A program made the position numbers and the translations under genes. A stretch of DNA of 41,658 nucleotides from Candidatus Rubneribacter avistercoris (GTDB lineage Bacteria; Actinomycetota; Coriobacteriia; Coriobacteriales; Eggerthellaceae): NCBI GenBank assembly GCA_019115845.1, contig DXCU01000002.1, forward strand, positions 1 through 41,658, written 5' to 3'. This document shows positions 16,293 through 24,483 of this stretch, piece by piece (position 1 is the stretch's first letter; every line of letters begins with the position of its first letter). The notes under the pieces were generated by a model that saw only the letters and a program-made list of their open reading frames with translations, searched no databases and was not told the origin of the DNA.

Positions 16293-16393
16293 ACGCCGCC
16301 GCTTCGCCTGCGGGGCTGGGCTGCGCAGGTTCCCGTCCGAGGAGATTCCTCCCCCCATTTTTCTCAAAATCTCAAACAAACGTTCGCTTAGTG

Positions 16394-16402
16394 TGATACA
16401 AT
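16394..16402 (+). promoter_or_regulatory. Extended -10 promoter ahead of the structured leader
   Basis: TGATACAAT is an extended -10 (TGn then TACAAT at 16397-16402) with no good -35, which extended -10 sites do not need. The same TGn-TACAAT or TGn-TAGAAT layout recurs before the penicillin-binding protein and tyrS. Transcription would start near 16409. Confidence 0.5.
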
Positions 16403-16408
16403 GTACGC

Positions 16409-16558
16409 GTAAGAAAGAGCCAGTGCAAGCGCTGCCTCGGCGCCGTATCCGGTGGGCAGTCCATAGACGGCGGCTCTATCCCGCGCCGCCCGTACCACGC
16501 TTGCAAGATCCTTGCGATCTTCTTGAGCCAAGGGATCATTGTCAGCGAGGAGCTTGCC
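16409..16558 (+). other. Structured 150-base leader of the coupled unknown genes
   Basis: Between the extended -10 and the first ATG lies a leader with several perfect pairings. AGAGCC near 16415 pairs with GGCTCT near 16469. TGCAAGCG near 16423 pairs with CGCTTGCA near 16497. AAGATC/GATCTT forms a tight hairpin at about 16504-16520. The pairs partly interleave, so alternative folds are possible. It matches no riboswitch class that I recognise. Confidence 0.4.
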
Positions 16559-16795
16559 ATGTCCGAATTCTGCCGAAAACCGCAATGCGCCCATCCCGGC
16601 GCCGTCGTCCTCATCGAGGCCGTTCCGCTCTGCCAACTCGACCCGCTCGATGCGGCCGCGCTCGCCGCGCTGATCGAGGATGGTGAACGCGATGCCGGAT
16701 CCGGCCGAGAGGGACTCCCCGTCCGTTGCGCGGCCCTCATGTCGTGTTCGCAGGCCGCTGCCCTTGCGAAGGAGGTCGGCCATGTCGCGTTCTGA
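16559..16795 (+). CDS. Small Cys-containing protein of unknown function
   Basis: 78 residues, ATG preceded by GAGGAG at a good distance. The N-terminus MSEFCRKPQCAHPGAVVLIEAVPLC has C5, C10, H12 and C25, which could bind a metal or form disulfides. The middle is Ala/Leu-rich (LDPLDAAALAALIED). No signal peptide is seen. Third-position GC is high in this frame and the opposing minus-strand frame is its mirror, so this strand is the coding one. It overlaps the next gene by 14 bases, so the two proteins are made together. I recognise no family. Confidence 0.6.
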   Translation: MSEFCRKPQCAHPGAVVLIEAVPLCQLDPLDAAALAALIEDGERDAGSGREGLPVRCAALMSCSQAAALAKEVGHVAF

Positions 16796-17621
16796 GCGAA
16801 AGGGCGCGGCGGAGGGGAAGGCGCTCCGGAGGCTGCCCACCTTGCAAGAGCTGTTCTGCTGCTGCGACGAGGAGACGCTCGTGCGCATCGTCATGGACGA
16901 GCATGCGTTTCCGGTGCATGCGGGCCCGGCGCCGTCTTCGAAGCGGCGACGGTCGGCGGAGCGGGCGCTTCGCTCGGCCGTCGCCTCCATGAGGTCGCTG
17001 CCGACGAAGAGAAAGCGTGGTCGCGGCCGCGCTATCCTGCCGGCCGAGTCGTTCGTGCTCAAGGGGGATACGGGCCTGATCGAGCGGCGCGTGGGGGCTC
17101 GCCTGCTTCTCGCCGACGACGTGGCAGCCGCAGCGCGGGCGCTCGGTTCGCACGAGGCCGGAAAGGCCGTTTGCGAGGAGCCTTTGCCTGTGCGCGTCTA
17201 CTCGGCGGACCCGTGGGAAACGGTGCTGGCCAGCCGCGTGTGCCTGGACGGGAGGTGGTGCGTCCGCGAGCGATACCTCGCGCTCGCCTCCGCGTTCTGG
17301 GAAATGACGTTCTTCGGGTTTACGCACGACGCCGCCGTCGCGGGAAGGATGCGGGAGGAGGCCGCTTGGGCGTTGGGCTCTCCTGCGGATTCGGACGGTC
17401 CGCCCGCTGCGGCATCCGATCTGCGGGCGGAGCGGGCGCGCGCCTTCGGGCTTGCGGTGCCGGATCCGCTCGATCTCGGCTACCGGTCGGCGTCGGCCGA
17501 CCGGGTCGGGCGCCTCAATCTCCTGTGCGAGCTTGACCTGTGCCGTCGGCTCGTGAGGGCGGCGCCCGGCCTTGGTCGGGTCGGGCGCCAGGCGGCTAGT
17601 CGGCAACCTCCACCAACGTGA
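16782..17621 (+). CDS. Protein of unknown function coupled to the small Cys protein
   Basis: 279 residues, ATG with AAGGAGG six bases upstream. It opens LPTLQELFCCCDEETLVRIVMDEHAF, a short Leu-rich segment with three consecutive Cys, then a very basic region at about residues 50-85 (SSKRRRSAERAL, KRKRGRGRA). The C-terminal two thirds are mixed, with a Trp/Phe-rich stretch RYLALASAFWEMTFFGFTHD. No signal peptide or membrane span is evident, so it is likely cytoplasmic, and the basic patch could bind nucleic acid. The 3' end overlaps the end of the convergent FKBP gene by 26 bases. I recognise no named family with confidence. Confidence 0.75.
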   Translation: MSRSERKGAAEGKALRRLPTLQELFCCCDEETLVRIVMDEHAFPVHAGPAPSSKRRRSAERALRSAVASMRSLPTKRKRGRGRAILPAESFVLKGDTGLIERRVGARLLLADDVAAAARALGSHEAGKAVCEEPLPVRVYSADPWETVLASRVCLDGRWCVRERYLALASAFWEMTFFGFTHDAAVAGRMREEAAWALGSPADSDGPPAAASDLRAERARAFGLAVPDPLDLGYRSASADRVGRLNLLCELDLCRRLVRAAPGLGRVGRQAASRQPPPT

Positions 17622-18024
17622 TTTCGAAGGTAAGGGCCTCGCCGGCGAGGTTGTGGTTCATGTCGAGCGTCGCAATGCCGTCCTCGACGGCCTTGACGAG
17701 CACGGGGAAGGGCTGCCCTCCCGGTCCCATCATATACACGGTCTGTCCGACGGGGAGCTTGTCCCCGTCGGGGATCCGGTCGATGGGCATGCGCCTGACC
17801 AGGTTCTCGTCCCTCTCTCCATACGCTTCGCCGGCGGGGATGCGCACGGTCTTCGTCTCGCCTTCGGCCATGTCCTTCACGGCGGCGTCGAACCCGGGGA
17901 TCATCTGGCCCGCCATGCACGTGAACTCGATGGGTTCGCCGCGATCGACGGACGAATCGAATTTCGATCCGTCATCGAGCGTTCCCGTGTAATGCACCTT
18001 GACAATTTTGCCTTCGTTGCTCAT
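17596..18024 (-). CDS. FKBP-type (SlyD-like) peptidyl-prolyl isomerase
   Basis: 142 residues. MSNEGKIVKVHYTGTLDDGSKFDSS is the standard FKBP start, MIPGFDAAVKDMAEGETKTVRIPAGEAYGER is the core, and an inserted flap at about residues 75-120 ends in LDMNHNLAGEALTFEITLVEV, the SlyD-type signature. There is no His-rich metal-binding tail. It speeds prolyl isomerisation and acts as a chaperone in the cytoplasm. It is the last gene of a minus-strand operon after the glutamate-cysteine ligase and a divergent paralogue, 36 bases downstream of the latter, with AAAAGGAG as ribosome site. Confidence 0.93.
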   Translation of the reverse strand: MSNEGKIVKVHYTGTLDDGSKFDSSVDRGEPIEFTCMAGQMIPGFDAAVKDMAEGETKTVRIPAGEAYGERDENLVRRMPIDRIPDGDKLPVGQTVYMMGPGGQPFPVLVKAVEDGIATLDMNHNLAGEALTFEITLVEVAD

Positions 18025-18060
18025 GGAGGGCTCCTTTTCGTCGGGGTCGATGCCGTCAGT

Positions 18061-18576
18061 TTACCCGAGCGGGTGCGCGTTTCCGTCCTCGGACCGATCC
18101 TGCTCCAACTCGCCACAAGTTCCAAAAGGGGTTTCAAAGCGCATCCGGTCGGGAAGGTCCCGCACGCTCAGCAAGGCGATTTCGAAGTTCAGCGCCTTGC
18201 AGACGGCGTCATGGTTCAAATCGAAAACGGCTTGTGTTTCCCCAACCTCCACAAGGCGCGCGGGATAGGCGCTCCCGTCGGGGCGCTCGAGGGTGGCTAT
18301 CTCGCCCACGGCCAAACGAACCTGTTGCGGAACGTCTTCAAGCGGGATGCTCAGCAGGCGGTCGGGCGTCCTTTCCTCGTACGCCTCGTCGGCGCCCACG
18401 CGCACGGTGCGCGTCTCGCCCGGAACCATGCCGCGCACCGCGTTGACGAAGGCCGGCGGCATCCATCCGTCGATGCAGGGAAACTCCACGGGCTGCGCGG
18501 TCTGGTCGATGAACACGGTCCCGTCGTCGAAAAACCCCCGAAAGGTCACCGTCGCCATCCGGCCTTCGTTGCTCAC
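18061..18576 (-). CDS. Diverged FKBP-like paralogue
   Basis: 171 residues from a GTG that overlaps the upstream stop as GTGA, with GAGGAG before it. The start MSNEGRMATVTFRGFFDDGTVFIDQ, the core GMVPGETRTVRVGADEAYEER and the LNHDAVCKALNFEIALL segment align with the FKBP gene just downstream, so it is a tandem duplicate. Several core positions are changed (VHYTGTLDDG to VTFRGFFDDG, MIPGFDAAV to MPPAFVNAV), so isomerase activity may be weak or lost. A 40-residue tail with no counterpart in the paralogue (PFGTCGELEQDRSEDG) ends the protein. A chaperone-only or partner role is possible. Confidence 0.85.
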   Translation of the reverse strand: MSNEGRMATVTFRGFFDDGTVFIDQTAQPVEFPCIDGWMPPAFVNAVRGMVPGETRTVRVGADEAYEERTPDRLLSIPLEDVPQQVRLAVGEIATLERPDGSAYPARLVEVGETQAVFDLNHDAVCKALNFEIALLSVRDLPDRMRFETPFGTCGELEQDRSEDGNAHPLG

Positions 18577-19874
18577 CGTTTCTCCTCGGCCAGGTCGGCC
18601 AGCGTGATGCGCCTTTCGACCAGGTTTCCTAAAGGCTCCAGGTACGCTTGCTCGTCGGCGTCAAGCCCGCGACGGGCCAGCTCGAAGAGCCGGTCGCACA
18701 GCTTGGCCGCAGGGCGTTTGTACACCTCGGCTTCGTAGCCGCGCGCCATGAGGTCGACCTTCGCCCGCTCGTAGTCGGCGGACCGCACGTGCGAGAACAG
18801 AGCGTCGAGCACATCCAGGTTCTCCGGCAGGTAGAACAGGCCCTTGACGAGGGCCGCGTAGGCCAGCGCGTAGGGGACGGGCATCGCGTCGGCCGGCCGG
18901 ATCTCTATGTAGGTTTTCAGTCGGACATCGTTGAAGAACATCGACACCGCGTGCTCCACCTCCGCGCGGGTCATCGTGCGTTCGGCGTAAATGTCGCCGA
19001 ACGTCTGCTCGGAGTAGCGCCATCCTCCGTCAGGGCAGGGGACCAGGATCGCGGGCGTGTCCAAGATGTAGGAGGCGTAGCGGCGCAGCGTGAACGAGGG
19101 ATCGAGGACGCCGGGGACCAGGCCGCAGCGGTCGTTGTCCACGTGGCGCCAGATATGCGTGCGGACCAGTTTGCGCGTGCGGGGCGTCCCTTCAAACACA
19201 GGGGCGTTGTCGCAGATGAGCGACAGCAGCGGCACGGCGACGTAGGCCAGGCGCAGCTTTCGGAGGCAGTCCTCGACGCTCGTGTAGTCGATGGAGATCT
19301 GGGTGGACGCGCTTCCGCGCATCATGCACGGTCCGCACGTGTCCCGCTCTCCCAGGTAGCGGTTCATGAAGTCGTAGCGCTGCTTCGGGATGAGCTCAAG
19401 GTCGCGCGCTGCCGCCGTGGGGTGGTACCCTTCCGTGATCGCCCTCATGCCAAGGGGGGAGAGGATGCCTTCGAGCAGCTCCTCGAACGAGGCGAACGCC
19501 CTTTCCGCCGCAGCCAGGTTGGCGAACGGTCCCGCCGAAAGCTCCAGCTGCGCGGACGGCTCGATGGTGACGGCCTCTCCGGGACGCGACACGCCCAGAA
19601 GGTCCCCTTCCGGGTCCGTCGTGACGTCGGGATAGGAGCTGCGCAGCTGATCGAGCAGCCAGGCCACGCCGTGCTCGCCGCGGTAGGGGACCGGCGATCC
19701 GTCATCGCGCACGATGGTGTGCTCAAGCTCTATCCCCAGATCGCCGTGCGTTCCCGCCGGCTTCACGCCGCTTTCGAAGTACGCCGTCAGAGCATCGATG
19801 TTGCTCTTTCTCGCGGGTTGGTTGCGAACTTCGCCCGGCGCGTCGCGTCGTTCGCATGCGACTGTTTTATTCAT
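18573..19874 (-). CDS. gshA: Glutamate-cysteine ligase, GCS2 (plant/EgtA-type) family
   Basis: 433 residues from the ATG whose complement is 19872-19874 (AGGGAGC upstream). GIELEHTIVR is the first ATP/metal block, IEPSAQLELSAGPFANL is the classic LEPGGQxELS-type substrate motif, and MNRYLGERDTCGPCMMRGSASTQISIDYTSVEDC followed by LICDNAPVFEG is diagnostic of the plant-type GCS fold. The enzyme joins Glu and Cys to gamma-glutamylcysteine in the cytoplasm, the first step to glutathione or, through EgtA, ergothioneine. No gshB or egtB-E gene is in the window. It heads an operon with two FKBP-like genes, the first overlapping it by four bases. Confidence 0.85.
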   Translation of the reverse strand: MNKTVACERRDAPGEVRNQPARKSNIDALTAYFESGVKPAGTHGDLGIELEHTIVRDDGSPVPYRGEHGVAWLLDQLRSSYPDVTTDPEGDLLGVSRPGEAVTIEPSAQLELSAGPFANLAAAERAFASFEELLEGILSPLGMRAITEGYHPTAAARDLELIPKQRYDFMNRYLGERDTCGPCMMRGSASTQISIDYTSVEDCLRKLRLAYVAVPLLSLICDNAPVFEGTPRTRKLVRTHIWRHVDNDRCGLVPGVLDPSFTLRRYASYILDTPAILVPCPDGGWRYSEQTFGDIYAERTMTRAEVEHAVSMFFNDVRLKTYIEIRPADAMPVPYALAYAALVKGLFYLPENLDVLDALFSHVRSADYERAKVDLMARGYEAEVYKRPAAKLCDRLFELARRGLDADEQAYLEPLGNLVERRITLADLAEEKR

Positions 19875-19922
19875 GTAGCAAGCTCCCTGAACCCTGCACC
19901 TTCCATGCAATCGTACCGTACT

Positions 19923-19933
19923 TTGTATACAAT
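19923..19933. promoter_or_regulatory. Palindromic -10 region of divergent promoters
   Basis: TTGTATACAA at 19923-19932 is a perfect palindrome that gives TACAAT (19928-19933) to the plus-strand dehydratase gene and TATACA to the minus-strand glutamate-cysteine ligase gene. Neither direction has a good -35. The overlap suggests the two promoters compete. Confidence 0.4.
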
Positions 19934-20004
19934 ACTCTTTCGGTCGCCGACCTTGTCGGCAAATCGGAATCCATTCGTTTTTCCATTCGAGGACGAGGCT
20001 GGGT

Positions 20005-21849
20005 TTGGACGTTCATATCACAAAAAGAACAGCGCTGCTTTTGCTGCTCGACATATTTGCGACGTACGCCGCCTACTGGCTCGCCTCCCTTTTGACCGAC
20101 GTCGAGGGAGAGGTGTTCGTCAACAACGAGATCTATTTCATCTTGGGCATCCTCGCCGTCATCAACGTGGTGGTCCTGGCCATGTTCCGCCTGTACAACA
20201 ATTTGTGGGAGTACGCCAGCGTCGACGAGGTCATCCAGATCGTCTTGGCCGTGGTCCTCTCCACGCTCGGCGGCGCGGTGTTCCTCTGGGTCATAGACGT
20301 GCGGCTTCCCATCCGCGTGTTCTTCGTCGCCTGCTTCCTGCTCATCTTCTTCATGGGCGGCATGCGGTTTTTGTTCCGGGTCATGCGGCAAAAAGGGCGC
20401 GCTTTGGCGTCCGCGCAGCGCCCCTGCGACCGCCCCCGCACGCTCGTGGTCGGCGCGGGCGAGACCGGATCGCTCGCCATCGGACGCATGGCCTCGATGG
20501 ACCCCCTCATGCCCGGAATCCCCCTCGTGGCCACCGATGACGACCGGGCCAAGCGCGGCAGCCGCATCCACGGTGTGAAGGTGGAGGGCACCACCGACGA
20601 CATCGTGAACCTTGTGGACAAGTACGGCATCGAGCAGATCGTGGTGGCCATCCCCTCTTCCACGCCCGAAGAGCGCAAGCGCATCTACGGGGAGTGCACC
20701 AAAACCGACTGCAAGCTGCGCACCCTGCCCAACGTGCGGGAGCTCTCGCTCGACGAGATAGGCGATGTTCGGCTGCGTGACGTCGATGTGGCGGATCTTC
20801 TGGGCCGCGAGGAGATCGTGCTGAACACCCGCGCCGTGTCCGGCTACATCGCCGGCGAGACGGTGCTCGTCACAGGCGGCGGCGGCTCCATCGGCAGCGA
20901 GCTGTGCCGGCAGCTGTGCGCGGTGGCCCCCGCCCGCATCGTCGTCTTCGACATCTACGAGAACGACGCCTACATGCTGCGCAACGAGCTTTTGTCCGAA
21001 TACGACGACATCGACGTGGTCATCGAGATCGGCAGCGTGTGCGAGGAGCGGCGCGTGAGGGAGGTGTTCGAGAAGTACCGTCCCGGCGCGGTGTTCCATG
21101 CGGCGGCCCACAAGCACGTGCCCCTCATGGAGGCGTGCCCGCGGGAGGCGCTGCGCAACAACGTGTTCGGCACGCTCAACACCGTGCGCGCGGCCGACGC
21201 CTACGGCGCTGCGCGCTTCATCTTCATCTCCACGGACAAGGCGGTGAACCCCACCAGCGTCATGGGCGCCACCAAGCGCATGGGGGAGATGGTGATGCAG
21301 TACTACGCCCGCACGTCGAAGACCATCTTCTCGGCCGTGCGCTTCGGCAACGTCTTGGGCTCCAACGGCAGCGTCATCCCGGTGTTCCAGCGTCAGATAG
21401 CGGCCGGAGGGCCGGTCACCGTCACCCACCCGGACATCGAGCGCTTCTTCATGACCATTCCCGAGGCGTCGCGCCTGGTCATTCAAGCAGGCGGCATGGC
21501 GCGTGGCGGTGAGATATTCATCCTTGACATGGGCGAGCCGGTCAAGATCGTCGACTTGGCGCGAGGGCTCATCCAGCTTCAGGGCCTCACGCCCGACGTG
21601 GACGTCAAAATCGCGTTCACCGGCCTGCGCGAAGGCGAGAAGATGTACGAGGAGCTGCTCATGGACGAGGAGAGCACGCTTCCCACGGACAACCAGTCCA
21701 TCATGGTGTCCACCGGTCAGGACATCGGCTACGACGAGGTGGCTGCGAAGCTCAAAGAGCTGGAGGCGGCCCTGGAGAAGACCGACGCCGAAGCGGTGGC
21801 CATTCTGGAGGACGCCGTGCCCACGTACCGCCACACTCCCAACAGGTGA
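20005..21849 (+). CDS. Membrane nucleotide-sugar 4,6-dehydratase, FlaA1/WbpM/CapD type
   Basis: 614 residues, starting at a TTG after GAGGACGAGG; no ATG lies near the conserved N-terminus. Four hydrophobic helices (residues 7-120) anchor it, followed by a Rossmann-like CoA-binding-type domain (RTLVVGAGETGSLAI) and, from about residue 285, an SDR catalytic domain with VTGGGGSIGSELCRQ for NAD(P). The active-site stretch STDKAVNPTSVMGATKRMGE has Met in place of the usual SDR Tyr, as in WbpM. These enzymes convert UDP-GlcNAc to 4-keto-6-deoxy sugars for capsule, O-antigen or protein glycosylation. It stands alone here with no glycan cluster around it. Confidence 0.93.
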   Translation: MDVHITKRTALLLLLDIFATYAAYWLASLLTDVEGEVFVNNEIYFILGILAVINVVVLAMFRLYNNLWEYASVDEVIQIVLAVVLSTLGGAVFLWVIDVRLPIRVFFVACFLLIFFMGGMRFLFRVMRQKGRALASAQRPCDRPRTLVVGAGETGSLAIGRMASMDPLMPGIPLVATDDDRAKRGSRIHGVKVEGTTDDIVNLVDKYGIEQIVVAIPSSTPEERKRIYGECTKTDCKLRTLPNVRELSLDEIGDVRLRDVDVADLLGREEIVLNTRAVSGYIAGETVLVTGGGGSIGSELCRQLCAVAPARIVVFDIYENDAYMLRNELLSEYDDIDVVIEIGSVCEERRVREVFEKYRPGAVFHAAAHKHVPLMEACPREALRNNVFGTLNTVRAADAYGAARFIFISTDKAVNPTSVMGATKRMGEMVMQYYARTSKTIFSAVRFGNVLGSNGSVIPVFQRQIAAGGPVTVTHPDIERFFMTIPEASRLVIQAGGMARGGEIFILDMGEPVKIVDLARGLIQLQGLTPDVDVKIAFTGLREGEKMYEELLMDEESTLPTDNQSIMVSTGQDIGYDEVAAKLKELEAALEKTDAEAVAILEDAVPTYRHTPNR

Positions 21850-21945
21850 GGGGATCGCCGAACTCCCCGCGGGCCGGCTTCCGCTCGCCGTTTCCTTCCT
21901 CCTTGCTCCAGCCTGGTTTCGTGCGTTGCGTTTTCGTTTCCCCGC

Positions 21946-21974
21946 TTGTCAAAAGGTTCGAACTTTCCTAGGAT
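21946..21974 (+). promoter_or_regulatory. Promoter of the argCJBD operon
   Basis: TTGTCA at 21946-21951 and TAGGAT at 21969-21974 are exactly 17 bases apart. The predicted start near 21981 gives a leader of about 95 bases before argC. No clear ArgR box is visible overlapping it. Confidence 0.55.
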
Positions 21975-22074
21975 GGTATCCGTCAATGCGGGTCCCCGCC
22001 GTCGAACACATGGGTGGGCGAGGGGCCGCGAAGCATCGCGCCCGCGCGTCGGGCCGGAGGACGGAGGGATCGAC

Positions 22075-23139
22075 ATGGCGATCGCGACGGGTATCGTGGG
22101 GGCGGCGGGGTTCGCCGGCATCGAGTTGACGAGGCTTGCGCTGCGCCATCCCGATCTCGAGCTGTCCGTCGTCACCTCCAACGAGCTGGCCGGCACGCCC
22201 GTGTCGGCGGAGTACCCCGGCTTTCTCGGAGCAACCGATTTGGTGTTCGCCTCGCACGACGATCCGGCGCTCGATGAGTGCGACCTTGTGTTTTTGGCCG
22301 TGCCGCACACCGCGGCGCTCGCCATGGCGCCGCGGTTTGTGGAGAGGGGCGCTGTGGTGGTGGACCTGTCGGCCGACTTTCGCCTGAAGGACCCGGGCGT
22401 CTACGAGCGATGGTACGCCACGCCCCATACCCAAACCGACCTGCTTGCCCGCGCCGCGTTCGGCCTGCCCGAGCTGTTCGGCGACGACCTCGCCCGCGCT
22501 GCGGAGGACCGGCGAGCCGGGTGCGGGGCGCTCGTGGGGTGCGCGGGATGCTATCCCACGGCCACCTCGCTCGCCGCAGCGCCCGCCGTGCGCGCAGGGA
22601 TTGTCGCTAAGGGCGCGCCGGTTGTGGTCGATGCCATATCGGGCGTCACCGGGGCGGGCAAGAAGGCCACGTCCCGCACGCATTTCTGCTTTGCCGACGA
22701 AAACCTGGAGGCGTACGGCGTGGCCACGCATCGCCACACTCCCGAGATCGAGCAGATTCTCGGGTTGGAGGGCCGCCTCGTGTTCACGCCGCATCTCGCC
22801 CCGCTCAACCGCGGGCTTCTCTCCACGGTGAACCTTCCCCTTGCGCCCGACGCTCCCGCCGACGCGGCGGAGGTCGTGGAGCTCTACCGCTCGTTCTATG
22901 ACGACGCGCCTTTCGTGCGCGTGCTCGATGCAGGCTTTATGCCGAAGACCTCCTCGGTCGTCGGCACCAACTACGCCCATGTCGGCGTGGCCGTCAACGA
23001 GCCTGCGCGCATGCTCGTCGCGGTGTGCGCCATAGACAACTTGGCGAAGGGCGCGGCCGGTCAGGCCGTCCAGTGCGCCAACAGGGTGTGGGGCCTTCCG
23101 GAGGCCCGCGGCCTCGAACCCATCGCCGTTCCCGTCTGA
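22075..23139 (+). CDS. argC: N-acetyl-gamma-glutamyl-phosphate reductase
   Basis: 354 residues from the ATG with GGACGGAGGG upstream. IVGAAGFAGIELTRLALRHP is the NADP-binding loop and GCAGCYPTATSLA holds the catalytic C159. Downstream, SGVTGAGKKAT and THRHTPEIEQIL contain the expected active-site His. It reduces acetylglutamyl phosphate to the semialdehyde, the third step of ornithine synthesis. It is the first gene of argCJBD, followed by argJ after 33 bases. Confidence 0.97.
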   Translation: MAIATGIVGAAGFAGIELTRLALRHPDLELSVVTSNELAGTPVSAEYPGFLGATDLVFASHDDPALDECDLVFLAVPHTAALAMAPRFVERGAVVVDLSADFRLKDPGVYERWYATPHTQTDLLARAAFGLPELFGDDLARAAEDRRAGCGALVGCAGCYPTATSLAAAPAVRAGIVAKGAPVVVDAISGVTGAGKKATSRTHFCFADENLEAYGVATHRHTPEIEQILGLEGRLVFTPHLAPLNRGLLSTVNLPLAPDAPADAAEVVELYRSFYDDAPFVRVLDAGFMPKTSSVVGTNYAHVGVAVNEPARMLVAVCAIDNLAKGAAGQAVQCANRVWGLPEARGLEPIAVPV

Positions 23140-23172
23140 TCCCCGCCGATCGCCAGCAAGAGAAAGGCTGCC

Positions 23173-24483
23173 ATGATGATGCAACAGACCACGGCTCCGG
23201 CGCCCTTGCGTCCCGTTTCGGCCCCGTTCGGGGCCGCAGTCCCTCCTCCGGAGGGCGCAGGCGGCGCGACGGCGGCGCGGGGCTTTCGCGCGGCGGGAAT
23301 CCGCGCGGGCTTTCGCAAGGAGCCCGGTCGTCTCGACCTGGCGCTCGTCGTGGCCGACGAGCCGTGCGCATGCGCTGCGGTGTTCACCAAGAACGTGTTC
23401 TGCTCGGCGCCGGTTGCGGTGTCGCGCGAGCAGCTGGACGGCGCGGGCTACGGAACCGCGCGCGCGGTGGTGGTGAACTCGGGCAATGCGAACGCCGCCA
23501 CGGGTGAGGCCGGTCTTGAGGCCGCACGCCGCACAGCGCAGATCGCAGCTGACGCGGTGGGCTGCCCGGCGTCGGAGGTGCTCGTCGCCTCCACGGGCGT
23601 CATTGGCGTTCATCTGCCGCTCGATCCCTTCGTCTCCGGCGTGCCCGCGGCTGCGGCCGCGCTCTCGATCGCCGGCGGCTCCGACGCCGCGCGCGCCATC
23701 ATGACCACGGACACCCGGCCCAAAGAGGCCGTCGCGACGTTTTCGGGCGACGGCGCAGGCTACGACGGATGCACGTTCACGGTGGGCGGCATGGCAAAGG
23801 GATCCGGCATGATCATGCCGGACATGGCCACGATGATCGCGGTGCTCACCACCGACGCCCCCGTGGCGCCCGACGCGCTCCACGGGGCGCTCGTCCGCGC
23901 GGTCGGCGAGAGCTTCAACAAGGTGACGGTGGACTCCGACACCTCCACGAACGACTCGTGCTTCCTGTTCGCGAGCGGCGCCGCCGCTTCGGGCGGCGCA
24001 CCGGCCTTCGACCCCAACGGCCCTGCGTTCGAGCGGTTCGAGGAGGCGCTTCACGCGGTGTGCCAAAGCCTTGCCCGCGCCATGGCGTCCGATGGCGAAG
24101 GCGCGACGCGCCTCGTCACGGTGAACGTGTCCGGCGCCGCCACGCCCGCCGACGCCGATGCGGCGGCGCGCGCGGTGGCCAACTCGCCGCTCGTCAAAAC
24201 GGCGGTGTACGGCCATGATGCCAATTGGGGCCGCATCGCGGCGGCCATCGGCAAGTCGGGCGCGACGTTTCGCCAGGAGGATGCGGCCATCGACATCATG
24301 GGCATGCCCGTGTGCCGCGGCGGCCTGACCGTCGCGTTCGACGAGGACGAGGCTCTGCGGCGCTTTGAGGCCCCGGAGGTCGTCATCGACGTCGATCTGG
24401 GCGCGGGAGATGAGGAAACCACGGTTTGGACGTGCGATCTCACGCACGATTACGTTACGATAAACGGAGATTACCGATCATGA
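23173..24483 (+). CDS. argJ: Glutamate N-acetyltransferase / amino-acid acetyltransferase
   Basis: 436 residues. The precursor carries the self-cleavage site in [21 protein letters not shown]; the bond is A219-T220 and T220 becomes the N-terminal nucleophile of the beta chain. [15 protein letters not shown] and STGVIG are further family blocks. It moves the acetyl group from acetylornithine to glutamate, and can often use acetyl-CoA too, which would explain the absence of argA. The N-terminal 30 residues are a Pro/Ala-rich extension that is not conserved, so a later start is possible. Its stop overlaps the argB start (ATGA). Confidence 0.97.
   Translation: MMMQQTTAPAPLRPVSAPFGAAVPPPEGAGGATAARGFRAAGIRAGFRKEPGRLDLALVVADEPCACAAVFTKNVFCSAPVAVSREQLDGAGYGTARAVVVNSGNANAATGEAGLEAARRTAQIAADAVGCPASEVLVASTGVIGVHLPLDPFVSGVPAAAAALSIAGGSDAARAIMTTDTRPKEAVATFSGDGAGYDGCTFTVGGMAKGSGMIMPDMATMIAVLTTDAPVAPDALHGALVRAVGESFNKVTVDSDTSTNDSCFLFASGAAASGGAPAFDPNGPAFERFEEALHAVCQSLARAMASDGEGATRLVTVNVSGAATPADADAAARAVANSPLVKTAVYGHDANWGRIAAAIGKSGATFRQEDAAIDIMGMPVCRGGLTVAFDEDEALRRFEAPEVVIDVDLGAGDEETTVWTCDLTHDYVTINGDYRS

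Noticed and set aside
16388..17062. A 224-residue minus-strand frame opposite the coupled unknown genes, with some protein-like stretches
   Set aside because: Its third positions coincide with first positions of the plus-strand gene at 16559, and the plus-strand genes have good ribosome sites and strong third-position GC.
18648..20540. A 630-residue plus-strand frame running through the glutamate-cysteine ligase region into the dehydratase gene
   Set aside because: It runs antisense through gshA and then out of frame into the dehydratase; composition is His/Arg/Gly-rich and it lacks a start signal.
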